This document shows positions 11,944 to 23,567 of a stretch of 64,000 bases of DNA, piece by piece. The DNA is taken from positions 9,608,573-9,672,572 of the forward strand of contig NC_080715.1 of NCBI RefSeq assembly GCF_019097595.1, read 5' to 3'. Source of the DNA: Hemibagrus wyckioides. Its lineage: Eukaryota > Chordata > Actinopteri > Siluriformes > Bagridae. Each line of letters starts with the position of its first letter. The stretch's first letter is position 1. The position numbers and the translations under genes are program-made. The notes beneath the pieces are model-generated. The model was not told the origin of the DNA. It was given only the letters and a program-made list of their open reading frames with translations, and searched no databases.

Positions 11944-14900
11944 CTCAATCATAGATGCTTAGGAAATAACATTTACAGTATACAGTATTGTATTTTGCAA
12001 TGTGTTTGTTTTTCCCACTTGCACTTACCTACATCCACACATAGTACCTACCACCCGATGAACAAACAAGACTTTTTGTTCTACAGACTCATTCATGGGA
12101 GTCAATTTTACATACAACAACCTAGGGTATAAATAGGTATATTATCTCAAACTTCAAACCAGTTAAATAAAACAGCAAAGAAGAACAAGCTCTTTGTGAA
12201 ACTGTGAGAATGTACAGTTATCAAATAGTACCAGAGAAGGAAGGGTGGAAAAATGCTCACTAATCACATTAGTTGGGGTTAAATGTCTATTGTGTTTTGT
12301 CGACTCAAGTTCATGATGATCACATGATTTGAAAATGCTGTTTAAAATATTTAAAATGGCTGAACCTAGAATAAATACTAAAAGTAAACACTCAGGCTGT
12401 TGACAGTGCATACAGTTGTAGACCAAAACGCATTTGATTACTTGAACTTGAGCTTACCTGGGCAGTGCCTTCTTGTCATCATAAAAGTGTGAAATGCACT
12501 GCTCTAAAGTCCGACTTGAACTCTACTGTTCAATAAAAAAAAACTTGTACTAAATCGCATGAGTGATCAGGGTCAGACATGCATATTAATGAAACATCCA
12601 GAATGTGGATTTGTTGAACAACATTTTTGATGTTTTTTTAATGCTTGTTTGTTTTGTTTGTTTTTAGTTCCTCCGGTTGTCAGTGTGAGCGCTGATCCTC
12701 CTGCTGTTGCTGGTGATAGTGATGTGGTTTTAGCAACCTGCACTGCAGCCGATGCAAAGCCTGCAGCAGAAGTGTCGTGGAGTCTGGGTGTTTTAAATAA
12801 CTCAGTGAAAGTACAAAACACTGTCACTGTGGACTCTGAAGGAAGATACACTGTTAAAAGCAGCCTGATTGTAAATGCATCTGTAGATCTAAACCAGAAG
12901 AAGGTTCAGTGTGTAGTTACACACCCTGGTCTGAAGGAGAAACTGGAACTGAGTTACACATTGAATGTTCACTGTAAGATGCCAAGTTCTTCATTTTTAT
13001 GCAGAAGCTTAAAATCATATACTGAAACAAAAGTATATTTTTGTTAAACTTAATTTAAACATGTTTCTAGAACTATAGTATTAAATGTAACACTAAATGG
13101 TGTACTGCTATTCTTATTCATTTCAAATTAAATAACCAGTAACACAAAGCAAAATTAATCTTGGATTCTACTAAAGACTGCATGTCAGTTATAAATATTA
13201 TGATGGTGGATTTGTCCTTTTTGCATTACTTGTAAATGTCAACATTACACCTAATTCTTTTTCACTGAATTGTGAAACAGAACATTGTGTAAAGTATTGA
13301 TGCTTCTTTTAATTTTTCTCTCAGATCCTCCTCAGGTGGTTTATATTAATTCAGCAGGTGATCAAGGGGAAACTCGTGAATTTCAGTGTGAAGCAGATGC
13401 TAATCCAAAACCTACAAACTTCACCTGGAGCAGGTAATGGAGCCGAGTCGTCTTTGTATAATAATCATGAAATGTAATGTACATAAGCCATATTATATGG
13501 TTTCTAAAATTTAACAGTGAAGCTGCACCTGTTCATCTGTCAAATAATAAATGTGGAGGCTTTATCACTTCAGTTTTATAGTTCTTTTAAAAATAAGCAC
13601 TGGCACAAAGCAGCTTTAAATAAACTAAAAAAAAATGAACTTTAAATAAAATGTTGCAAGGAAGAAAAATTGAGCATTTAGATATTTATTGTACATGAGC
13701 CATTTTATATGGCTTATCATATTTAACAGCAAAGTTATACCTGTTACACGATAAATGATGAACCTGAGAGCACAGGCCTGGTGTCTGGTTGCTGGTTTCT
13801 GTTTTTGGTTTGATGTTCATGTTTCCCAGACAGCCATCAATTTTTCTAATTCTATATGGCTTTAACAGTTATAGCAAATAAAAATAACCTAATCTATATT
13901 ATTACACTGTTAGGTTTTGAGTTTATCCTAATCTTGATTTGTAACAATCTGTTAATCTAATAATGTAATCTGTATGTTTAAATATTTGATCTGAATCTAG
14001 TCTTAAATTCAGACAAGATATTTTGCGTGATGTATTTAGAAAGTGTGTATCATCAGTACAAAGCCTAGTAGCTTTAACTTTGTTCTAATAATGTAAATTT
14101 CAACATCATTGGGGCATCCAATGGTTTAAATGCTAATACATGCTTCAAGTCACTGCAAATGTTATTAAAAATATAAAGTGCAAAATAAGCATTTTGACAG
14201 CAGTTTTTCCACAGTATGATGTTTATCTGTATAGATGCTGTTTATGTAATCACACATACCAGTATTTAACAAAAAAATTTCATTTTAGATATTTTCCAGA
14301 CACTCTTTCCAGCGGTGTTAATAGCAGACTGATTATTCAGCTGAACCCTGACAGTAACGGACTTTACTATTGTGTGGCATCTAACCAGTATGGGAAATCT
14401 GTAGGTTCTCTCTACATGCATGTTAAACAATGTGAGTATGTATATAATCTGACTTTCACTAGAACAGTGAATAAATGCTCTTACTTGTGAGACAGTTGAC
14501 GGTTTACATTAAATGTGTTTTCTTTTTTATAAATACAGAGTTTAATAAATAAACAAAGTTACAAATCAACCTACATTTATTCAACTTCTTAGTCTTAACA
14601 TTCCAGTTATAGTCAAATGTACTGGAGTGCATGGTGGAAAAACAAACAAACAAAAAAAAACATAAAGGTCCCTTTCACTTATATGCTCTCCACTGTGTGA
14701 TTTACATAACATGCAACATTCTGGAAAGAGGTAGATAAGGATATTGGCCTCTGAGACATACATTACCACCAATGCTTCAGTTTGAGATATAAATATCAAG
14801 ATATAAATCTTGATGTGTGCTGTGTGAACTGTGAACTAACTATAATACTTTCTCAATGGCATTGCAGCTTCAGAATCCAAAACCTGCTGGACTCTGTACA

Positions 14901-15118
14901 TCATAACCCTCATTGCTGGAGTTTGCTGTTTTCTCATTTGGAAGTTTAATTTGTTTCAGCAGTTTATAAAAAGACTGCAGTAAGTTTGAACATTTTACCA
15001 GTCTAGTAGTGAGAGCAGATTATGAATATATAAAGGGTTAAATATAAAGAGTTTCTTATTTTCTGTTTTACTCAGGTGTAATAGTGGTGATCCTGTGTCC
15101 ACTCAATCTCTAGACTAG
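6051..15118 (+). CDS. Nectin/PVR-like Ig receptor, copy A (7 exons)
   Basis: Predicted type I membrane protein of 374 aa. Coding exons are 6051-6117, 11549-11893, 12668-12973, 13325-13433, 14289-14431, 14868-14979 and 15076-15118; all have GT-AG borders and phases that join. Exon 1 gives a signal peptide (MLYFRTGST, hydrophobic [13 protein letters not shown]). Exon 2 is a V-type Ig domain with cysteines in AELFCQ and VYTCIF and IRWQRR between. Exon 3 is a C-type domain ([25 protein letters not shown]) typical of nectin domain 2. Exons 4-5 form the third domain ([28 protein letters not shown]). Exon 6 carries the transmembrane segment ([16 protein letters not shown]). The cytoplasmic tail is only about 25 aa, with no ITIM and no nectin-type PDZ-binding end. 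It probably mediates cell adhesion or immune recognition at the surface. The exact orthologue is unknown; a CD226/PVR-like member is possible. Confidence 0.85.
6944..7648 (-). pseudogene. Internally deleted Tc1-like transposase
   Basis: The start reads [20 protein letters not shown], followed by the helix-turn-helix ([20 protein letters not shown]) and [20 protein letters not shown]. After KQTKDI the frame jumps to [19 protein letters not shown] and [10 protein letters not shown], so the central catalytic part with the first two acidic residues is deleted. Frameshifts are also present. It is a typical fish Tc1 sequence; recognisable 3' non-coding Tc1 sequence continues to about 6780. It is nested inside the foldback element. 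Confidence 0.85.
7667..7741 (-). repeat. Tol2-like hAT terminal fragment
   Basis: On the minus strand this begins CAGAGGTGGACAG and continues with repeated AAGTAC, ACTTGAGTA and TACTTAAGTA motifs. That is the layout I know from the end of the fish hAT element Tol2 and its non-autonomous relatives. Only one end is visible, wedged between the Tc1 relic and the right inverted repeat of the foldback element. Confidence 0.5.
8104..8155. repeat. hAT-type MITE fragment
   Basis: AGGGATGCAACTAACGATTA followed by a self-complementary stretch (TTTTGATAATCGATTAATC) is a common fish hAT-type terminal motif. Copy B has different sequence here (44470-44840), so the two copies were altered separately at this spot. 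Confidence 0.4.
8156..8475 (-). mobile_element. Rex1/CR1-like LINE fragment (RT C-terminus)
   Basis: The minus strand reads [22 protein letters not shown], the segment just after the reverse transcriptase domain in Rex1/CR1-group LINEs. Copy B keeps a related piece near 44850-44990. Confidence 0.6.
9444..10422 (-). mobile_element. Internally deleted LINE with 14-bp target duplication
   Basis: The element is flanked by perfect 14-bp repeats ATATTGTTCAAACA (9430-9443 and 10423-10436) and is absent from copy B. On the minus strand it starts with a LINE 5' end and shows endonuclease motifs ([13 protein letters not shown]). It then jumps to late RT sequence ([14 protein letters not shown]) and ends with the usual C-terminus ([28 protein letters not shown]) and a GATGAT-like tail. 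Both ends are present but the RT core is deleted. Confidence 0.85.
10760..11095 (-). pseudogene. Tc1-like transposase fragment
   Basis: The minus strand reads [20 protein letters not shown] then NWTAEDC, the linker before the catalytic core of a widespread fish Tc1 family. The element end (TTGGTGAGTGTATA) is near 11095. In copy B the left part (about 46850-46945) survives and the rest is replaced by an L2-like LINE. Confidence 0.75.
11494..11524. repeat. (CT)n microsatellite before V exon A
   Basis: A dinucleotide CT run lies just upstream of the V-domain acceptor and adds to its polypyrimidine tract. The matching run in copy B is at 49100-49154. Confidence 0.9.
11910..11938. repeat. Poly-T tract after V exon A
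   Basis: A run of about 29 T starts 16 bases after the V-exon donor. Copy B has only about 8 T at the same place. Confidence 0.9.
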
Positions 15119-17379
15119 AAAGAGGTCTGTGAAATCCTTTATTTTCTTTTTTTGCTCACTTATATTAGTAATTACTTAAAAGATGTTTCTTTTGCCTAGG
15201 GGCATTGTATGAATGATTCAAACCTCTCTATTGGGACCATACCTTGCCGTGGTGGAGGGGCTTATTCTCCTTCAAGATGAGGAGAAACCAAATGGTCCCA
15301 CAGGTTTTGTAACCTAACGATCCAGTTTGGGATCCATCTTTCCACGTGTCAATATAAAAGGTGGTCCTAACATCATAAGGTTTGCTGACTCATCTGCTGT
15401 CATGAGCATGATTTTTCAACAGGACTATAAGCAACATGTATGAGAGGATGACACCCAGGCATCAGAACCCAGAGGAGATCACAAACGTTTTTTAACATTT
15501 CCTCAAGAGATTACACCTGGATGCTTATTACAGAAGAACTTTGTGAAACCAATTATAGCAGATGAATGACTCTTCACATCTGAATTATCTGCATCATCTG
15601 AAGTAGATAAGTACATACAGTTCTTTTACGTTTACACTGATTTGTGTTGATGACACCAGCTAGTCTCTTTTTACAGACAACCCATCCTCATTTAGGTGAA
15701 ACTGTTTATAGTTTAGTAAAGTTGTGCAACAGATACACTACTGGGTAAATTAAATAAATAATAGTCTATACACAGGCCTCTGTTTAACATTTAACAGGAT
15801 GTCTATCATCACACAGAAACTCACTGTTCAGTGCATTTTTCATTTAAACCTGTTTAATGAAAGAAAACTGAATGATAGAATGATTGGATGGTTCAAGACA
15901 TTTTTGCATTACATTGTGAATTGCTGATAGTAATTATTATGTTAAATAAAGTTTGTAAAATTAAATTTGTAGCTCTACCCACAGTAAGATTACACAGATT
16001 TTATTATTTAAATGCACTAACAATGAAACCAGTGTATTGTGGACTGACCCAGGAACGTGATTTGTGAGTAAGCTGAGTTAGAGGAGTTCACATGACTTTA
16101 TCCCACTCTGCTTTATCCTGAGAGTCAGGAATGTTTGCCTCATTCGATTTTAGCCATAAGGTGGATTAAGACCATAATACACCTTTAGGTGTAAGTGGAT
16201 TGGCTATTCAGCATTTGGTTTGTATTCATGGGTCCCGGGTGCCCCACAGTCGACTTGCATCCTGTTTAAACCTAGGTCAGCCTACACCTGCTAGGGATCT
16301 GTGGTAAAATTATACTGGCATTTGGCTCTGTTGCTAGCTTTGTCCATAATAATTATTATATATTTATTATTACATATTTATATATAATTTGTTATTTGCT
16401 ACACACACAGTTGCATACAGACCTTAGCATTGTTTCAGAGTTGTAGATGATGTGTTACATAGCAGGTTTCCAGTGTTGCATTATGCATATTGCATATGAC
16501 TAGCTTGATGTTACATTGTAAAAGCACCATATTAAGTTTTGTTTGTTTGGAGTTTTAATTTTGTTTGTTTTCTGAGTCAGTTTTTGGCCTTGTGATTATC
16601 CAGTTTTTCCCTTATATTCATCTCTTTGTTGATCTGCTGTTTAAAGTTGTGTTGAAGGAATTTTGTTTTCTAAAAAGTTGTATTTGTAAAGTAAATGAGA
16701 ACATAATGGGAGTTTAGGAGGTTTTTTGTTTGTTTGTTTGTTTGCGAGGTTTAAATCAGAAATAAATTCCCTCTTTTGGTCCATGTACTGTTTTAATTTG
16801 TATTCATTTCACGTGGCACATTATCAAAGACAACTTCCAGAATAATGCAGTCTTGCAACTCTTGCTTCATTCTCAGCAAACACGTGTACAAAGTCTTCTT
16901 TGTGGTTATAGTTGTATTTGAATACTTTTCATTGTCAAGGTTTGTGATATAGATTCTGGACAGTTGTATTCCAGTTCTGTTTCAAATAAACATAATCTGT
17001 AAAAATAAAACACTAAATAGTTCTGCTTGTGCTTGTTTACCTAGGAATACACAACATTAGGAGTATTATATATTAGATTATACTGAGAAACATATTTGTT
17101 CAAACCTATTTGAATCTGCACCACTGTAGCCAAGTAAGAACTAAGGGTGGTAAGTTACAGTGTCATGATTTATAACGTTTGATGTCCTGTACGGAAAACC
17201 TAAAATGCAACAAAAAACAGGACACTGAGCATGTATGAGGAAATGTCATATGATCTAGAGTAAGCTGATGCCTTGTCTCATGAGTCAAAAAATATTTATA
17301 AATACAAGAGAATATTGTCACGTGTTGGGTTGGATAGATTCCTGTTCCTTCTTTTTGTAAACAAGTCCTACTATAATTG
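15119..17379 (+). other. 3'UTR and flank of receptor A
   Basis: No further coding exon was seen. 15230-15330 (CCTTGCCGTGGTGGAGGGGC) resembles a LINE 5' end. A first AATAAA at 15945 could end the transcript; more AATAAA motifs occur near 16985 and 17005. Nearly identical in copy B (54.0-56.25 kb), except for a 36-bp stretch missing here near 15532. Confidence 0.55.
15945..15950 (+). terminator. Candidate polyadenylation signal, receptor A
   Basis: AATAAA about 830 bp after the stop, conserved in copy B at 54824-54829. No transcript evidence. Confidence 0.4.
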
Positions 17380-18175
17380 AATAATGAGTGATGCAGTGAA
17401 TCATTGTCTTGGACGATGATGTTGGCAGATGACGTTGTGATCTGTAGTGGGAGCAGGTGGAGGAAAACCTGGAGAGGTGGAGGTTTGTGCTGGAGAGAAG
17501 AGGAATGAAAGTCAGTCGTAGTAAGACTGAGTACATGTGTGTGAATGAAAGGGAGGGAAGTGGAACAGTAAGATTACAGGGTGAAGAGGTAAATGAAGGT
17601 ACAGGAGTTTAAGTACTTGGGGTTAACAGTCTAGAGTAATGGAGAGTGTGGGAAAGAGGTAAAGAAGTGAAGGCAGGTTGGAATGGGTGGAGAAAAGTGT
17701 CGGTAGAAAAATATTAGTGAGAATCAAGGGGAAGGTGTACAAGACAGTGGTGAGACCGGCCATGCTGTGTGGTTTAGAGACAGTGCCATTGAGGAAGAGA
17801 CAGGAGTCAGAGCTGGAGGCAGCAGAGATGAAGATGTTGAAGTTCTCTTTGGGAGTGACATGGTTGGACAGGATTAGGAAGGAGTACATCAGAGGGACAG
17901 CTCATGTTGGACGTTTGGGGGACAAAGTTAGGGAGGCCAGATTAAGATGGTTTGGACATGTTCAGAGGAGGGAGAGTGAGTATATTGGTAGGAGAATGTT
18001 GGACATGGAGCTGCCAGGCAGTAGGCAAAGAGGAAGGCCAAAGAGGAGGTATATGGATGTAATAAATGAGGATATGAAGCTAGTGGGTGCAAGTGTTGAG
18101 GATGCAGAAGATAGGGATAGGTAGAGAGAGATGATTCGCTGTGGCGACCCCTGAAGGGAAAAGCCGAAAGAAGAA
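17380..18175 (+). mobile_element. LINE reverse transcriptase relic, copy A
   Basis: Reads LADDVVICSGSR (RT active-site box) at about 17422, then, after frame changes, an open stretch at 17678-18124 (RIKGKVYKTVVRPAMLCGLE, ARLRWFGHVQRRESEYIGRR) and a tail MIRCGDP...EKPKEE. This is the C-terminal half of a non-LTR reverse transcriptase of a common fish family; the clade is unresolved. It is 5'-truncated and inactive. The copy at 56.26-57.05 kb looks almost identical. Confidence 0.8.
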
Positions 18176-18869
18176 TAAGACAGTGAGGCCTTGTCTGGAC
18201 AAGTTGTTGGGTGTCAGTTGGGATACGGTGTGCTTTGTGTGGGACAAAAGTGTTTGTAAAATGACCCATTAGAAAAGGCTCAATCAAAATATCTACAACA
18301 TTACTTAAAGAACTTGAATATGGGCTTAACTGAAAACTATTTTCATTTCTGTTTCTCATACTTTGTTACACCCAGTATAGGTCTATATGTCGACTGGTCT
18401 AAATTATATACTTACATACTGTATAATTTATTTAAAATTATTTAAATCAGTTAGTTCACAGTTTCTGATCAGAGTGACCTCAAAATAGGTTTCCTGCAGT
18501 ATGAAGCTTACTTTTACTGTTGCTGCAGGAATTTGGTCGCTGATGAAGGCATTTATCCTCTTATTAGTTGGCAGTGTTTTTGGGTCATTGCCTAGCTGAA
18601 TGGTGAAGTTTCTATCAGGGCATACTTGGGTAACAAACAGCCACACAATGAACACTTTCATTGAGAATCATTTGAGAATGGAGTGGTTTCAAACAAAAGC
18701 TATGTGTTTAGTGCAGAATAAAAACTCCTACTTTCAGAGGGGTGTAACACTTCCATGAATTGGGTTGGAATGAGGAGATGAGATGCAGGCTTGGTACATC
18801 AAAATAAAAACTAGATAAAGATGCAGATCCTTTTCCTTGACACAGTTGCATAGATGTGCCTTTGTTCAA

Positions 18870-18975
18870 CTGTAGATTCAAGAAGCTTTTATTGTCATTT
18901 CAACCACATATAGCTGACGCAGTACATAGTGAAATGAAACAACGTTTCTCCAGGACCTGGTGCTACATAAACATA
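18870..18975. repeat. Dispersed fish repeat (LINE-tail-like)
   Basis: AGAAGCTTTTATTGTCATTT and following sequence match a second occurrence at 50504-50600 and resemble a dispersed repeat common in fish genomes. Confidence 0.5.
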
Positions 18976-19639
18976 CAACAACAAAGAGTTCAACACAAAA
19001 AAAAAAACACAGAGCTAGGACAGAAGTTTGTCTTAGCCACGTAAGGTGCACATACCCGCATATCAGTTACCAGGTTTCAGGAAGATTTCCAACCAAAAAC
19101 CACACAAAAAACTTTTTTCCTGCCTAGCCTTTGTGTGGGATATAAGATTGCCATGGTGTATACATATTTCTGGTAAACAGACATTATCTTCTCTCCATAG
19201 ATCTCCCTTTCCTTCTCCCAATTTCCCGATTATATCTTGTAGTATTGTAGTAAAATTGTAGTAAATACCTCTGTATATCATTAGAATACTCTCTGCACCT
19301 TTGTTTATGGACAGTTGTTTTATTTAATTCAGACCATTTGCTATGAAACAAGATCTTGGCATTAAAATGTTGCAGTGTTTAACTTACCATATTTCCACTA
19401 TATACTATTAATGTGTTATTGATATATTGTGAGAATCTTAGAACTTCTACATTAGAGCTTAACTCTCTTATATGTAGTATCTCAGCAACAATCATAATAT
19501 TTCTGTCAAAGCTTGTTCGCTTGCATTGAATGATCTGCCATGTCTGCAAAACCTAATGCAAATTATGCAAGCATGCTTTGAATAGTCAATTATATCGTTT
19601 ATCACCTGGCAGCTAGATGAGGTTATGAAATATGTCTGG

Positions 19640-19780
19640 CTGGATATAAGCCTGGATAAAATTGGAGGGTTGCATCAGGAAGGGCATCTGGTGTAAAATC
19701 TGTGCCAAATCAAAAAATTTGCTAATCAGATGATCCGCTGTGGCGACCTTGAACAGGGATCAGCCGAAGGACAACAACCA
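19640..19780 (+). repeat. LINE 3'-tail fragment
   Basis: GGTTGCATCAGGAAGGGCAT...GATCCGCTGTGGCGACC...CAGCCGAAGGAC is the typical 3' tail of the same LINE group as 17380-18175. Copy B lost most of it, with a junction near 58115. Confidence 0.6.
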
Positions 19781-21229
19781 ATTTGAAGACAGACACCATA
19801 TTACAAATAGCATGTGTGATTGATTATTAGACAAGATATCACACACAAATGTGACTTAACAAAAACTAGCTTACATGCAATATAGTTTCAATCTCAGTTC
19901 TTTTGATCAGACAGATATTTGTTTCAACTGACCAAAGAGCAAGCTATTTTGGCTTCCAGTCTAGTCACTGGTATAAAAAAGTTTGCACAATTATGACAGG
20001 TTACCTATCTATCACTTAATTAGTCAGGAAAATCTCACTTTTCCCTTTAATATAACATTGTTTATATGATCGAGTGGTTCTCACGTGTTGATATAGATGA
20101 TGAGAACCTTTCTAACCACATGGATTCAAGTCAGTTTGCACACTTTTTTTTTTTTACCTAATGGATGTTGTGGACGTTTGGAGAAAATAGCACACTGGTG
20201 CAAAAAAAAGGTTCACAATTTATTTTACTGCTGCCAAAAGGACCCAACTATCTCTGAGAAAATTTCAAAGAGGGCCCTGATCATTTGTTACACTGAGTTT
20301 TTATCAAAATGATTGAACACAGATACAAGGAAAGAAAAACATTGTCACTCATTTGCTACATTACAACACCCGATCAAACTTTCAGTCTGCCTTAGCTAAT
20401 TCTTAGCCTCGAGTCTCGCTATCTTGTCTCCAGCACATTCTGACTTGCTAAAAATTTGCACAATCTCTGGTCACAAATAACTTCTAGTCATTTACGTAGA
20501 AGTTCAGAACTTCTTCCTTTAAAGTTTTCCATCACATAGATTAACCTGTCTCCATGATGGTGCTCCCTGAAACAAGTGAATGGCAGGCTGAAAGGCCGAT
20601 TTCCACATATCGGAGCTTTCACCTGGGCTGTTAATATTGTATGTATTTACAGCCAGAGACATGAATTTCTTTGTTACATCAAACAGTCAGACACTAGCCC
20701 AGGACTTAATACTGATCCTCAATTGAACTGATACCACACAAGTAAAATATGGTTAGATTTCAGATTTACATGTAACTGAAATATACCTCTGGGTTTAAGG
20801 AGATATTGCCAGATAATTATGCAAATATTGTGCAGAATATTATTTTTAATCACCTAGTACACATAGATGTTGAAGTAATGGCTAGGAGTCTGCAGGTTCT
20901 GCAAAGACTAGTGATAAAATAATCTTGTTAATCACTAAAATCTCATCACTATAAATTCTCACAGTTATTAACTCCTACTTGAGCAGAATCAGGTGTTTTG
21001 GGAATGAGCAAACCTGTGGGTATCGAGTCAGTAAGACTAGTTGAAAACCCCTGCTCTGTTTCTCATTCTGCCTATTTTATTAGGTGTTCTTTTGTGAGTA
21101 GTCTGTGAATTTTTCTACTATAAATATAGTCCTACTGTATCAGCCATGTGTTCATATGGTATTCTCTGGGTGTTGTATCGGCCATTAGATTCTCTGGTAT
21201 TTGGTGTGTAGTGTATAAGACAGATAGAT
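19781..21229. other. Intergenic duplicated sequence
   Basis: No gene recognised. Matches about 58120-59635 in copy B with scattered indels. Confidence 0.5.
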
Positions 21230-21760
21230 TTTGACAGTTGTGTTAAGGCAAGTCCAAAGGGTGTGGAATTCTAGACATATGTTGAGGGGAATGATTAGAT
21301 ATGCTATGTTTAAATACACTAGACCATCACACTCGTATGTGCTTGTTGAAAATTCCAGTCCAGATTTAGTTCCCACTTGCTGCTATAATGAGCTCCACAT
21401 GTCTATGGAGGCCTTTTTTTATTACATTTGGAGCATAGCTTTGGGGATTTGTGATCATTTAGACACATTAGCAAGGTCTGGGGTTCAGTTGATATTTCAG
21501 TTCATCCCAATGGTGTTGAAGTCAGGGCTCTTAGCAGAACACTCGAGGTCTTCCATACCAAATTTTGCAAACCATGTTTTCATGGAGCTCACATTTTGCA
21601 CAGGGGCAATTTCAAGCTGGAACAAGTTTGGGCCTTGTAGGTCAAATGGAGCAAAATTGAAGCAAAACTGCAAAAAAACAGCACACAAATACTTCCTATA
21701 CAACTGTACTTCTAATTTTCTTTTTAAAAGTTTGAGGAAGTATCACAAACAGATGTGATG
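21230..21760 (-). pseudogene. Degenerate Tc1-like transposase, copy A
   Basis: The minus strand reads GPNLFQLEIAPVQNVSSMKT, WFAKFGMEDLE and AKSPDFNTI, corresponding to the last catalytic segment of a Tc1 transposase with heavy decay. Duplicated at 59640-60127. Confidence 0.65.
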
Positions 21761-21894
21761 GTCAGGTGTCAAATTTAGCTACAGCCATGTGACTTTGTGT
21801 GAACCACCATCTCAGTCTGTTTTTTACCCACAGTTTAAACCTCCTGTGTGTTAGAACAGATGGAACAATTAAATGGTGCAGGAGATTTTCCAGG

Positions 21895-23567
21895 ACCAGG
21901 TGTGGGTAATAATTAAACTACATTAAAGTATAATTTTTATTAGACTACTTAGGCTTTTATCCAAATTGGCATACAATTTCAAGTAAAATAAATGGCACGA
22001 TAAAACAAAATAATGGCATGTGTGTTGTGGAACTAAACACAAGGGCTGAAGTAAGTTCTACAAAAACTAAACAATTAAATAATCATAGATTAATTATTTT
22101 GATTATTGCGTACATCGTGAGCTAAACCCGGTGCAAGTGTAACTGGTTTAACCCAGACCACCGTTACAATCTGCGTTGTGTTATCCTCAATGAACTGGAA
22201 ACAGGGTTTGTTGCTGATCTGGAGAGTTTATTGTCGTAGCTCCTCTCAGCACACTCAAACGCGGTCTGAGGAAGCAGTGCGGGCTGACCGGAAATGATGT
22301 CACCGCATATTAAACATGAAACTGCTGCTATACCACAACTAATATAGTTCAAACCAAATTTAAAAATTAACGGACACAAAATAATGTAAAATAAACATAC
22401 AGATAGGAGGGATTTTAGGGGACTACATTAATTTATATTAATTATACATTAAGAATATTAACATCCACTACACAAGTTGATGATTTAAAACATTGACTTT
22501 TTAAACATCAGTTGCTTGATCATCCTGCTCATGTTTAAATGGTACTCAAATGTAAGGGGTCTAGAAAGCATCCTTACACAAGTACCACTAAATCTGCTTT
22601 TTATAATTAGCACAAATTAATTATCTTAATTAGTCTTATTATTTAATTAATCTTAATTAAAACATCCTAGCACCTCCGATCTGGCACTGTGCAATATAAT
22701 GTGATGAACTGGTGTGTGTGAAACTGGTATGTGTGTGCTTAAACATTCAAACCAAAGCGTGTGGTTTTCTCTAGAACATAGTCACCTGTTTAGACCTGCT
22801 GAAAATAAATGGTGATGTAGTCTGCTTTGATATTCATTACCGTTATTAGTTACCATAGAGTGATCGTGTTAAGTTTCCAAACCATATCATTATCTCAATT
22901 CAAAGGCATTTTCATGGTTGTTTTCCCTACTATGTAGCTTGGAAATTATCATTCTGATCTGCAATTTTCCAAATCTTGGGGAAGTGGAACACAGTGTTTA
23001 TAGAGAGGAGAAGGGTCAGGAAAAATCATACACTTGCAGTTCCCATTTTTGACCCTAGTCAAATAGCTACTGTATATGGAAGCTAAATGGTGTGGTGAAC
23101 AAGCAAGAACTGAATAAAGATACACAATACAATGGGTGAATGGAAAAACAATTCTATTTCCATAAAGGAAATATTGTAATGTAAGTGTACTTAAACATGC
23201 ACCCAAACTGTTGAGTCAGAGCGTTGGAGTGGTGAATATCAAAAGGCCAGAGGAAAACAAATAAAACAGTGTAAATATCAAATGTAAAATACATTTCAAT
23301 AATTCAACACCAACTTTCACACCTTACACATGCAAAACACATCACATTACCCCAAAAAATCTTATGTGAAGCTCCACACAGTCAGTAACCTAAGCTCATG
23401 ATCAAAGTGGAGCCCCTGGAGCCCTGAGATGGCACTCCCATTCACCTTGTTTTTGAATAATAACCTCCATCTGCCACATCAAACATACACTGCTTTTCCA
23501 TCCCAATGTTTGTAACATTATAACTTGGAAGAACTCAAGGCTTAGGTTACTCATTAATCTTCTCACC
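21895..23567. other. Copy-A-only segment
   Basis: This 1.67 kb segment is absent from copy B, where a Harbinger element occupies the junction. Its edges share ACC (GGACC at left, ACCTGG at right). I recognise no gene. 22090-22120 has an AT-rich motif like hAT ends. It is either an insertion in A or a deletion in B. Confidence 0.6.

Noticed and set aside
15230..15330. LINE-5'-like sequence in the receptor 3' flank as a separate element
   Set aside because: Only a short resemblance; no coding LINE sequence follows and no target duplication was seen.
17928..18359. 143-codon minus-strand open frame, duplicated at 56805-57236
   Set aside because: Antisense of the LINE reverse transcriptase relic; low-complexity composition and no domain.
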